64,000 nucleotides of DNA from NCBI RefSeq assembly GCF_052065755.1, contig NZ_JBQHTK010000001.1, positions 124,001 through 188,000 of the forward strand, in the 5' to 3' direction. This DNA comes from Allocoprococcus sp004560705. Lineage in GTDB: Bacteria > Bacillota > Clostridia > Lachnospirales > Lachnospiraceae. The notes beneath the pieces were generated by a model. That model searched no databases and was not told the DNA's origin. It saw nothing but the letters and a program-made list of their open reading frames with translations. The position numbers and the translations under genes are program-made. Below, piece by piece: positions 43,240-51,277 of this stretch (position 1 is its first letter; every line of letters begins with the position of its first letter).

Positions 43240-45264
43240 TTAAATTTCATTTGCAGCCGCATATCCCGCACGAACTGCTTCTGCAATGCTGGCCGTTCTA
43301 TCTCCGGAGCAATCTCCTGCGTAATAAACAGGTACAGTAACGCCTTCCATATCCAACTCATTTTTCTTGGACCCTACTGCCATAATAATCGTATCACAAT
43401 CTATGGAAATTTCTTTTTCTTCCTTTGTATCCGTAGCAAGAATCGTCTTTCCTTCGTTGACGATACGGTTGACTTTTGTATTGACATACTGTTTTACATC
43501 ATGCTGTGCAAAATCTTTCATGATAATCGGAAGAATGGTGGATGATTCTCCATTTGCAATCTGATCCAGCATTTCAATCACCGATACCTGACAGCCTTTC
43601 TCCAGTACATATTCTGCAGTCTCCGTTCCGACAAGACCGCCGCCGATGATAGCACAGTGGCCTTTGACTTCTGCTTTTCCACTCAAAACATCCCACGAAG
43701 ATACGACGTTTTCACTGTCTGCTCCCGGCACCGGAAGGATGAAATCATGTGCACCGACTGCCACGATCACAGCATCTGCACCATTCATAATTTCTTTGGT
43801 ACATTCCGTATTCAGATGGATCGTTACCCCAAGTTCCGGCAAAATTCTCTCAAAATATTCAACGGAACGAAGGATCTCGCTCTTTCTCGGCGGTACCGCT
43901 GCAAGATGGATCTGGCCTCCGATATGATCCGCTTTCTCATAAACGTCTACCTGATGTCCGCGAACTGCTGCCACACGTGCCGCTTCCAGTCCGGCAATAC
44001 CTGCTCCGACAATCACAACATGCTTCTTCTCTTCTGCAGGTTTAATGAAAATGGTTGCCTCGTCTCCATTTTCCGCATTAAGTACACAGGAAATATAACG
44101 GCGATTCTGGATTGCATCTACGCATCCCTTATTACAGTTCAGGCATTCACGGATCGGTTCATCCTTCTCAATCTTAATCGCAATATCCGGATCACAGAGC
44201 AGGGATCTTCCGTAGCTGATCATATCTGCTTCGCCATTTGCAAGAATCTCCTCTCCATTTTTCACATTCACCACTCGTCCTACCGTTGCAACCGGAATCG
44301 ATACCACTTCTTTTACCTTCTTTGCAATCGGAAGAGTCCAGTTATATGGAACGGTTCCCATAGAAGGAATAGTATCGCCCATATTTCCGGTATGGTTTGC
44401 CTGAGCGACCTGGATCATATCCACTCCTGCTGCTTCCAGTCTTCTTGCAAATTCAATACCTTCCGATTCATAAAGTCCGCCTTTTCCACGGTCACTTCCA
44501 TCCGCGTTGATCGTAATGAACGGGAGCTTATATTCCACCATCAGAGACGGCGCCGCTTCTTTGATTGCCGCAACCACTTCCAATGCATAGCGGATACGGT
44601 TCTCAAATGCTCCTCCATATTCATCGGTTCTGTGATTCAGAACGGTTGAGCACAAGGAACCCAGCAGGCGGTCTCCGTGAACCTCGATCGCATCCACTCC
44701 GGCCTCAGCCGCTCTTCTTGCGGATGTTGCGATGGATTTCTTGATCTCTTCCAACTGTTCTACAGTTGCTTCCGAAACAAAATGCTGCATGTCATGGTGC
44801 AGTTTCGCATAGGCATCATTGCGGAGCTGTCCCGCTTCCTTCATCTTAACTCCGAAAGCCTCCATGTCCCCCTGTGCTTTGGCAGCTTCAGCCTCTTTCA
44901 TTGCCATCATGGAACCCTGGATCATCTTTCCTACACCCGGCACATCGTATTCCGGATGGAATAGCTGCAATGCAAGCTTACAATCATATACGTGCATTGC
45001 ATCTGCCAGTTTTCTGAATGCCGGAATCTGACGGTCATCAAACAGCTTCGGCGTCGGCGATGCAGTATTGACCGGAGCTACATCTCCGATCACGACATAA
45101 GAAGCTCCCCCTTTTGCCAGTCTTTCATAAAAATGAAAACTCCGCTCCCCGATCGATCCGTCCCGCTCTTCATATCCGGTAGTAAGCGGCGGGAACATGA
45201 TACGGTTCTTTAATGTCAGATTTCCTACTTTTAATGGCTGCAGTAATAATGACTCTTTACTCAT
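43240..45264 (-). CDS. FAD/FMN/4Fe-4S oxidoreductase (2,4-dienoyl-CoA reductase/BaiCD-like)
   Basis: A 674-residue multi-cofactor reductase. Residues 1-365 form the old-yellow-enzyme TIM barrel that binds FMN (LKNRIMFPPLTTGYEE, AGVDAIEVHGDRLLGS, RTDEYGG). Four cysteines, Cys374, 377, 381 and 393 (CLNCNKGCVDA...SCVLN), hold a 4Fe-4S cluster. From about 415 there is an FAD/NAD(P)-binding module (HVVIVGAGIAGLEAARVA, then a second GxGxxG GGGLVGTETAEYV). Family members reduce enoate double bonds (2-enoate, bile acid BaiCD/BaiH, aromatic enoates). Here His of the HxxH-type motif is replaced by HGDRLL, so the substrate may differ. Gene stands alone. Confidence 0.88.
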   Translation of the reverse strand: MSKESLLLQPLKVGNLTLKNRIMFPPLTTGYEERDGSIGERSFHFYERLAKGGASYVVIGDVAPVNTASPTPKLFDDRQIPAFRKLADAMHVYDCKLALQLFHPEYDVPGVGKMIQGSMMAMKEAEAAKAQGDMEAFGVKMKEAGQLRNDAYAKLHHDMQHFVSEATVEQLEEIKKSIATSARRAAEAGVDAIEVHGDRLLGSLCSTVLNHRTDEYGGAFENRIRYALEVVAAIKEAAPSLMVEYKLPFITINADGSDRGKGGLYESEGIEFARRLEAAGVDMIQVAQANHTGNMGDTIPSMGTVPYNWTLPIAKKVKEVVSIPVATVGRVVNVKNGEEILANGEADMISYGRSLLCDPDIAIKIEKDEPIRECLNCNKGCVDAIQNRRYISCVLNAENGDEATIFIKPAEEKKHVVIVGAGIAGLEAARVAAVRGHQVDVYEKADHIGGQIHLAAVPPRKSEILRSVEYFERILPELGVTIHLNTECTKEIMNGADAVIVAVGAHDFILPVPGADSENVVSSWDVLSGKAEVKGHCAIIGGGLVGTETAEYVLEKGCQVSVIEMLDQIANGESSTILPIIMKDFAQHDVKQYVNTKVNRIVNEGKTILATDTKEEKEISIDCDTIIMAVGSKKNELDMEGVTVPVYYAGDCSGDRTASIAEAVRAGYAAANEI

Positions 45265-45395
45265 TTTCTACCTCTTTTCTAGACTTGTATTTCAGAGAAT
45301 CTTTGTTTATATTTTAACATGTTCATCTGTGTTACGCTATCACTATTAGAAAATATAATAACAGAGTAGAATACCATTGTTCGGAATCCCAGTAG

Positions 45396-45430
45396 AAGAA
45401 AAGCTCCCTTTCCTCATCAGAAAGAGAGCT
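45396..45430 (-). terminator. Terminator of pta
   Basis: AGCTCYCTTT pairs with AAAGRGAGCT (45402-45411/45421-45430), T-run on the minus strand, 21 bases past the stop. Confidence 0.75.
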
Positions 45431-45451
45431 CGATTCACGTACTTTTGAAAA

Positions 45452-46441
45452 TTAAGCAAGTGCGGCTGTCAGGATGGCCATTACGTAAACTTCGTCTGCG
45501 TTACATCCGCGGGACAGGTCATTGATCGGGGCATTCAGTCCGAGAAGGATCGGTCCGTATGCATCAAATCCGCCGAGGCGCTGCGCAATCTTGTATCCGA
45601 TATTTCCTGCATTGATATCCGGGAAAATAAATACGTTTGCATGTCCTGCCACTTTGCTGTCCGGGCATTTTGTCTGGGCTACACGTGGTGAAACAGCAGC
45701 GTCGAACTGTAATTCTCCGTCGATTGCAAGATCCGGGAACTGTTCTTTTGCTTTTGCGGTAGCATTGCGCATCTTGTCTACATCTTCTCCCTTTCCGGAT
45801 CCGAGTGTAGAGTAGCTTAAGAATGCAACCTTCGGATCGATGCCGAATAATTTACTGCATGCAGCGGTCTCTCCGGCGATCTCAACCAGATCATCTTCGG
45901 TCGGTTTCAGGTTGATCGCGCAGTCTCCCATTGCAAGTATCTCATTCTCTCCGTCTGCTGTCGGACGCGCAAGAATGAAGCATGAAGAAACGATCTTGTT
46001 GCCCGGTTTTGTCTTGATAACCTGAAGAGCCGGACGAACGGTATCAGCTGTAGAGTAGGTTGCTCCTCCAAGAAGAGAATCAGCAAGTCCCATCTTAACC
46101 AGCATGGTTCCGAAATAGTTTGCATGGCTTAATACTTCTTTTGCCTGCTCCGGTGTCACGCCTTTTTTCTTACGAAGTTCGCAGAACAGTTCAACCATCT
46201 CATCGAATTTATCAAAGTTATCCGGATCAACGATCTCTGCTCCGGTGATATCAAATCCGAATTTTTCAGCAGCGGCTTTTACTTCTTCAACTTTTCCAAC
46301 CAGAACAGGTGTAAGGAAACCGTCCTGAAGTAAGCGAGAAGATGCTTCCAGAATTCTTTCATCGGTTCCTTCGGTAAATACGATCTTTTTCGGATCTGCT
46401 TTCAATTTTGCCATCATAGGCTCGAAAATATTCTTTGCCAT
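45452..46441 (-). CDS. pta: Phosphate acetyltransferase
   Basis: A 329-residue short-type Pta that makes acetyl phosphate from acetyl-CoA. Motifs are PKKIVFTEGTDERILEA, GLADSLLGGATYSTADTVRPALQVI and FSYSTLGSGKGEDVDKM-type residues (LSYSTLGSGKGEDVDK), with the C-terminal HANVFIFPDINAGNIGYKIAQRLG. With acetate kinase it yields ATP in fermentation; ackA is not next to it in this window. The ATG at 46441 follows AGGAGGAA. Upstream lies the large palindrome at 46546-46678. Confidence 0.93.
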   Translation of the reverse strand: MAKNIFEPMMAKLKADPKKIVFTEGTDERILEASSRLLQDGFLTPVLVGKVEEVKAAAEKFGFDITGAEIVDPDNFDKFDEMVELFCELRKKKGVTPEQAKEVLSHANYFGTMLVKMGLADSLLGGATYSTADTVRPALQVIKTKPGNKIVSSCFILARPTADGENEILAMGDCAINLKPTEDDLVEIAGETAACSKLFGIDPKVAFLSYSTLGSGKGEDVDKMRNATAKAKEQFPDLAIDGELQFDAAVSPRVAQTKCPDSKVAGHANVFIFPDINAGNIGYKIAQRLGGFDAYGPILLGLNAPINDLSRGCNADEVYVMAILTAALA

Positions 46442-46545
46442 TATTTCTTCCTCCTTGAGAAAACATTTACAATTCTTTTTCTTATACTGTATCACTTTTT
46501 TGGGGGAATGGGAATGGGGAAATGGGATTGTATCGAAAATTATCC

Positions 46546-46678
46546 ACAACCAGGTGTCTCACAAGACCTGCTTTCGCTCGGGGGAAAACGCCGCGGTACT
46601 AAATGCCAGGGCGCCGCTTATGCGGCTGCTGCCATTAAGTGCCGGCGTTTTCCACGGTCTTGTGAGACACCTGGTTGT
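46546..46678. repeat. 133-bp palindromic element
   Basis: A 23-bp perfect outer stem (46546-46568 / 46656-46678, arm core CCAGGTGTCTCACAAGACC) encloses a second perfect stem GGAAAACGCCG (46583-46593) / CGGCGTTTTCC (46643-46653) and an imperfect inner stem closing on GCCGC-TTAT-GCGGC. The whole piece folds back on itself as DNA or RNA. It lies between pta and the chromate transporter genes. Confidence 0.85.
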
Positions 46679-46720
46679 TCCGGTATATTGACTGACGGGA
46701 CGGGTGACTGGCTGACGCGG

Positions 46721-47287
46721 TCACCTGATTTCCCATATTATGATTCCCAGGATCGCAGAACATAGAATGATCCACATTGGAGAAATCTTTTTCTTCAACA
46801 GATATTTAAAGATAAAAAGAACAGCTCCGAGAATGACCGTGACGATGACAGAACGTATGTCTGCCGTCACATTTTCCTCCAACCGGATGCAGTTTCCCAG
46901 GATCATGGTTACTCCTGTTGCGAGGATGATTCCGATGACGCAGGGCTTCAGGCCTCCGATGACGGCTTGTACACAGCCATGATTCCATACTCTCTTTAAG
47001 GCAGCTACAAACAGCAGAATAATCACAAATGCAGGGAGAACGACTGCAAATGTTGCCAAAACTGCTCCCGATATACCAGCCTGGCTGAGGCCGATATAGG
47101 TCGCAAGATTCACCATGATCGGACCAGGCGTGCTTTCGCTAACGGCAATCATATAGGTCAGCGTTTCTTCACTGAGCCAGCCATGCGTCAGAACAACGTC
47201 ACGTATCAGAGAAATCGCACCATATGCACCTCCGAAAGAAAAACATCCCACTTTCAAGAATGCCAGGAAAAGCTCAAGATAAATCAT
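46721..47287 (-). CDS. chrA: Chromate transporter half-protein, second subunit
   Basis: A 188-residue protein with five to six membrane helices and the ChrA domain signatures (FLKVGCFSFGGAYGAISLI, AVSESTPGPIMVNLATYIG, VVLPAFVIILLF). In Firmicutes ChrA is split into two half-size proteins that pair; they export chromate or, more likely in the gut, another oxyanion. Its ATG overlaps the stop of the first half (ATGA). Confidence 0.9.
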   Translation of the reverse strand: MIYLELFLAFLKVGCFSFGGAYGAISLIRDVVLTHGWLSEETLTYMIAVSESTPGPIMVNLATYIGLSQAGISGAVLATFAVVLPAFVIILLFVAALKRVWNHGCVQAVIGGLKPCVIGIILATGVTMILGNCIRLEENVTADIRSVIVTVILGAVLFIFKYLLKKKISPMWIILCSAILGIIIWEIR

Positions 47288-47901
47288 TTTTCTCTTTTCT
47301 CCTTTCCATGGCGTATCACATTGATCTGATAAAGCGCAAGACTGAAAATTGCTGCAATAATCATCAGGCTGATAGAAGAAAAGTTCCAGGAGAATATCTG
47401 GATCAGAAACATGGCCGCAAACGACACGAGCATGATTCCCTGCGTGATCCTGTCTTTATTCATCTTGCGTATCATCATGACTGCCGCATCCAGAATGATG
47501 ATTCCGACTGCAGCCTTGATTCCTTTGAATGCATTTGCGATAATTTTGATTTCCAAAAACTGGTTCAGAAACATAGATATCAGATAAATGATGAAAAATG
47601 AAGGGAGAACGACTCCGACTGTTGCGGCAAGGGCTCCTGATAGTCCCGCCTGCTGATATCCCACAAAGGTTGCACAGTTTATTGCAATCGGTCCGGGTGT
47701 TGATTCTGCTATGATTGTCACATACATCATTTCATCGTGCGTAATCCAATGCTTCTTTTCTACACACTGTTCCTCGATCAGTGCAAGCATCGCAAGACCG
47801 CCGCCAAAAGTGAATAAGCCTATTTTAAAAAAGGACAAAAACAGGTCCGGAATAATGCTTCCCGGAATCTTCTTATCATTGCATTCATTCAGACTGTTCA
47901 T
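47284..47901 (-). CDS. chrA: Chromate transporter half-protein, first subunit
   Basis: A 205-residue half-ChrA with FFKIGLFTFGGGLAMLALI, IAESTPGPIAINCATFVGYQ and VVLPSFFIIYLI. It is homologous to the next gene and forms the two-subunit transporter with it. GAGG lies seven bases before the ATG. Confidence 0.9.
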   Translation of the reverse strand: MNSLNECNDKKIPGSIIPDLFLSFFKIGLFTFGGGLAMLALIEEQCVEKKHWITHDEMMYVTIIAESTPGPIAINCATFVGYQQAGLSGALAATVGVVLPSFFIIYLISMFLNQFLEIKIIANAFKGIKAAVGIIILDAAVMMIRKMNKDRITQGIMLVSFAAMFLIQIFSWNFSSISLMIIAAIFSLALYQINVIRHGKEKREK

Positions 47902-48107
47902 TCTTTACCTCATTTCTAATGTCTCTTTTCTGTGATATCGTTTTCTCTGTTATTTTACCAATCAACTTCCGAATTAGCAATACCTGCTATACTATTTTTA
48001 CGTTTCTGTAAATCATTTTACACAATTATTACCGTTTTAATACAAACTGCTGTTTTCACACCGATATACTTTTCGGTCCAGTTCCATCCTCCCGCTGACT
48101 TGATCTT

Positions 48108-48800
48108 TTATTTCCAGGGCCGCTTCTTTCCGTGCCAGCCCCGTTCTTCCCAATATCCGTAATCCGGTTCCATCGGCGCAAAATGCTTATGAGCCATGCG
48201 CATCAAATAGAACCACATTTTTGCGCGCCTGTTGCATCCCTGTTTTCCTGCATTTTCCCGAATCTGCCCAGCCATCTTATCCGTTTTCCTATGGATACTC
48301 TTCTTAATCCCGTCCGGAATTTCATCCGGTCTCGCTGCCTGAACACCGATTCCCAGACGGTACACTTTTGAGATTCCCCACATTTCAAGACTGTCCGCCA
48401 TATCCTTTACCGTACTTTTCATTCCGCCTCCGGCAGCCGTGCTGATCGCAACTGCCTGCTTTCTGCTCATTTCCGGCCTTGGTCTGTGAATCATCCACCA
48501 GGTTCCGAAATGATCCAGGAAACTCATCATCTGACCGGAAGCATAGTATACATAAACCGGACTTGCCAGGATAATGAGATCCGCGCTGAGAACTGCCTTT
48601 TCTAACGGCTCCAGTTCTTTGTAATGCGGACATTTCGATAATTCTGTCTGAAAACAGGTAAAACACCCCGTGCAGTGCTTATTGAAATTTCGCGGCAAAA
48701 AGAACTCATCAATCTCGCCGCCGACTTTATCTGCCAGCTCTCTAGCCACCATGTGAGTGCTTCCTTTATGACTTTGCCCGTATAATATTACAATTTTCAT
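48108..48800 (-). CDS. Flavodoxin-family NAD(P)H reductase
   Basis: A 230-residue protein of the NADPH-dependent FMN reductase/flavodoxin-fold group. It opens with the FMN phosphate loop (ILYGQSHKGSTHMVARELADK), has two or three cysteines typical of iron-sulfur-flavoprotein-like members (CTGCFTCFQTELSKCPH), and the flavin-facing ASPVYVYYASGQMMSFLDHFG and STAAGGGMKSTV. The C-terminal 80 residues are a basic, Trp-rich extension (WFYLMRMAHKHFAP). The substrate is unknown; such proteins act in redox balance or quinone and nitro compound reduction. Confidence 0.82.
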   Translation of the reverse strand: MKIVILYGQSHKGSTHMVARELADKVGGEIDEFFLPRNFNKHCTGCFTCFQTELSKCPHYKELEPLEKAVLSADLIILASPVYVYYASGQMMSFLDHFGTWWMIHRPRPEMSRKQAVAISTAAGGGMKSTVKDMADSLEMWGISKVYRLGIGVQAARPDEIPDGIKKSIHRKTDKMAGQIRENAGKQGCNRRAKMWFYLMRMAHKHFAPMEPDYGYWEERGWHGKKRPWK

Positions 48801-48830
48801 AATTAAATAACGCTTCCCTTCGCACTCTAT

Positions 48831-49026
48831 CTATCTTCTATGTTCTCTGTAAAATTGTTTCAAATCAGCTTTCACTTCGTCGGACAGCATTCCCATTTCT
48901 TCATATGGTTTCAACATCTTTGAAAGATTGTCGCCATCCATAACCCGAATACCAAAATTGTCCCCTTTTTCCAACGTACCGACATAGGTACAGCCCAGAT
49001 ATTCATATCCACATAATTTTCAATTA
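48831..49026 (-). pseudogene. C-terminal remnant of an unidentified protein
   Basis: About 60 codons in one frame, with no usable start, read CGYEYLGCTYVGTLEKGDNFG and end DEVKADLKQFYREHRR before a TAG at 48831. Codon use and amino-acid make-up look like a real protein, and the gene's front is absent. I do not recognise the family. It follows the pattern of deletion remnants in this window. The remaining gap 49027-49110 shows no gene. Confidence 0.5.
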
Positions 49027-49110
49027 TATTTTACTTAATTTCTTTTGATGCTGATAGGTAAATAATGAAGATGGATGTGTCAATTTTATAGTCATTAGAT
49101 TGCGGCAATC

Positions 49111-49152
49111 AAAAAACAGCCAATCTGCCGGCAAGTTTGCAGACTGGCTGTT
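49111..49152 (-). terminator. Terminator of the alpha-galactoside operon
   Basis: AACAGCCARTCTGC pairs with GCAGAYTGGCTGTT; on the minus strand it is followed by TTTTTTG, 14 bases past the GH13 stop. Confidence 0.85.
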
Positions 49153-49165
49153 CATTTAGGCATTA

Positions 49166-51256
49166 CTATACTTTATTATGTTTTTTTGCCGCTCTTCTTT
49201 TACTTACATTTCTGATCTTTTTGTTCTTGTTCGGAACTGAAACCGGCTTCACAGGTTCTTTTTTTTCTTCTAATGGCGCAGTCACTGTTTCCGAAGATTC
49301 TTCTGCCGCGTCACCTATTACACTTTCTTCCGCGATCGGCTTTTCCTCTATAACGTCTTCCGCCACAACTGCTTCCGCTATAGCTTCTTCCGCCACATCT
49401 TCTTCCATCTCATCTTTATCCTTCGCAGTCATCGCCCAGATAAAGTCATGTGCCGGAATCCTGATATCTTTGAGCTCTGTTTTTTCTCCGGTCATCAGGT
49501 TCTCATATTCCTCTTCTTCGTACATCCATGCAGTTCTTTCCTGGTCACTGAAATTGTAGAAGCTGTAGAATTTCTCACCATCTTTTTCACGCATGATGCC
49601 AAGTATCGCGGTATCATGAACGTCGTAAGTATATACATTGGCGGAAGCATCGAAAATTGCTTCGTTTTTACGAATCTGTTCCAGTTTCGACAATGCCCGG
49701 AAGATTTTTCCCTGGACAGTATCCGGATTCTGGCAGTTTTCTGTAAGATCCCACCGGAACGCGCCGCGGTGAATATAGCGGCTGTCTACGCATTTATCCG
49801 GATCTTTCTTATAAGTATAATCATTGACCTGTCCGATTTCATCTCCGCTGTACAGCATTGGGATACCGGACTGGGAGAGCATATAGGCATGAAGCATCAG
49901 GTCCATGCGGATAGCTTCTTCCATTTTCTGAGCATTCTGTTCAAATCCGGCGCTTTCTACTCCGCACATGGAAGCTGTTGTTCCGCAGAATCTTGCATCC
50001 TGTGTGACAGGATCATCGTTGTAGAGTTCTCCGCGGCTCGGACTTCCCTCGAATTTACCTGTGAAATAATCATTCAGGAACCGTTTGTGATCCACTTCCT
50101 TCATTCCCCATGATCTCAGCGTGCCGAAATCAAGTCCCCACCCGATATCATCATGACAACGGAGATAATTCAGGAAGGTATATTCTCTCGGAAGGCTGTT
50201 CACGATATCAAGCTGCTGCTTCAGCAGGCGTGTATCCTTGGTTGCCACACTGTTCCATGTGGTCGCCATGGTTGTTACGTTGTAAAGCATATGACATTCC
50301 GGCTTTTCTACCGTACCAAAATACGGAACTACCTTCTCCGGTTCCATAACTACTTCACCGAGAAGTGCCACACTCGGGCAGACGACCTCACCGATCATGC
50401 GCATCATACGGACAATGGTATGTACCTGCGGCAGGTTTCTGCACGGGGTTCCGAGCTGTTTCCAGATATAAGGAACTGCATCGATCCGGATGATGTCCAT
50501 TCCCTGATTTGCGAAGAACAGGAAATTATACATCATTTCGTTGAATACCCGCGGATTCCGATAATTCAGATCCCACTGATACGGGTAAAATGTCGTCATT
50601 ACAAAATGTCCGGCTTCCGGTACCCATGTAAAATTCCCCGGTGCGGTTGTCGGGAACACCTGCGGAACCGTTTTTTCAAATTCTCTCGGGATATCATAAT
50701 TATTATAGAAGAAATAACGGCTCATGTATTCTCCGTCACCGTTCTTTGCCTTTACCGCCCATTCATGGTCCTCTGAAGTGTGATTCATTACAAAGTCCAT
50801 GCAGAGATTCATCTCTCTCTTATGACAATCCTCCGCCAGATCAGCCAGATCCTCCATCGTTCCAAGCTCAGGCTTCACCTTACGAAAATCGGCGACTGCA
50901 TATCCTCCGTCGGATTTTCCTTTCGGGGAATCCAGAAACGGCATCAGATGGATACAGTTTACATTACATGATTCCAGATAGGAAAGTTTCTCCTTCACAC
51001 CTTTCAAATTGCCTGCAAAATTATCGATGTACATCATCATTCCCAGCATATCGTTCTTCTTGAACCATCCCGGATTCTCTTCCCGGATCAGATCTCTCTC
51101 TTTCAGAGATTCATGCCGGTTGGTATAATATTCATACATCTGAGAACATAATTCTGCGAACATATCTTCATTATGGTACAACTCCATATAGAGCCATTTT
51201 AATTCATCGTGGTGTTTATTCATCCTTTTCTGAAATACTGTATCTGCATTAACCAT
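49166..51256 (-). CDS. GH13 amylosucrase-like enzyme with charged C-terminal tail
   Basis: A 696-residue glycoside hydrolase family 13 enzyme, nearest to amylosucrase/sucrose hydrolase. Catalytic residues are Asp259 (IIRIDAVPYIWK), Glu301 (LLGEVVME) and the transition-state Asp369/370 (YLRCHDDIGWG); FVMNHTSEDHEW is region I. It likely acts on sucrose released from raffinose by the GH36 enzyme next door, either hydrolysing it or building alpha-glucan. After about residue 611 there is an 85-residue tail absent from the family: acidic and Ala/Val-rich (EEDVAEEAIAEAVVAEDVIEE), then Pro/Lys-rich and ending very basic (KKIRNVSKRRAAKKHNKV). Last gene of the operon, 21 bases after GH36. Confidence 0.85.
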   Translation of the reverse strand: MVNADTVFQKRMNKHHDELKWLYMELYHNEDMFAELCSQMYEYYTNRHESLKERDLIREENPGWFKKNDMLGMMMYIDNFAGNLKGVKEKLSYLESCNVNCIHLMPFLDSPKGKSDGGYAVADFRKVKPELGTMEDLADLAEDCHKREMNLCMDFVMNHTSEDHEWAVKAKNGDGEYMSRYFFYNNYDIPREFEKTVPQVFPTTAPGNFTWVPEAGHFVMTTFYPYQWDLNYRNPRVFNEMMYNFLFFANQGMDIIRIDAVPYIWKQLGTPCRNLPQVHTIVRMMRMIGEVVCPSVALLGEVVMEPEKVVPYFGTVEKPECHMLYNVTTMATTWNSVATKDTRLLKQQLDIVNSLPREYTFLNYLRCHDDIGWGLDFGTLRSWGMKEVDHKRFLNDYFTGKFEGSPSRGELYNDDPVTQDARFCGTTASMCGVESAGFEQNAQKMEEAIRMDLMLHAYMLSQSGIPMLYSGDEIGQVNDYTYKKDPDKCVDSRYIHRGAFRWDLTENCQNPDTVQGKIFRALSKLEQIRKNEAIFDASANVYTYDVHDTAILGIMREKDGEKFYSFYNFSDQERTAWMYEEEEYENLMTGEKTELKDIRIPAHDFIWAMTAKDKDEMEEDVAEEAIAEAVVAEDVIEEKPIAEESVIGDAAEESSETVTAPLEEKKEPVKPVSVPNKNKKIRNVSKRRAAKKHNKV

Positions 51257-51277
51257 AATATTAACGTCCTTTCTCTA

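Noticed and set aside
43657..44649. 330-codon plus-strand frame opposite the OYE-type oxidoreductase
   Set aside because: Composition is unlike a real protein (many Cys, His, Ser, Arg) and the minus strand carries a complete multi-domain enzyme.
49137..49559. Plus-strand Ser-rich frame opposite the GH13 tail
   Set aside because: Antisense of Glu/Ala codons, same artefact as opposite glgA; no start signal.
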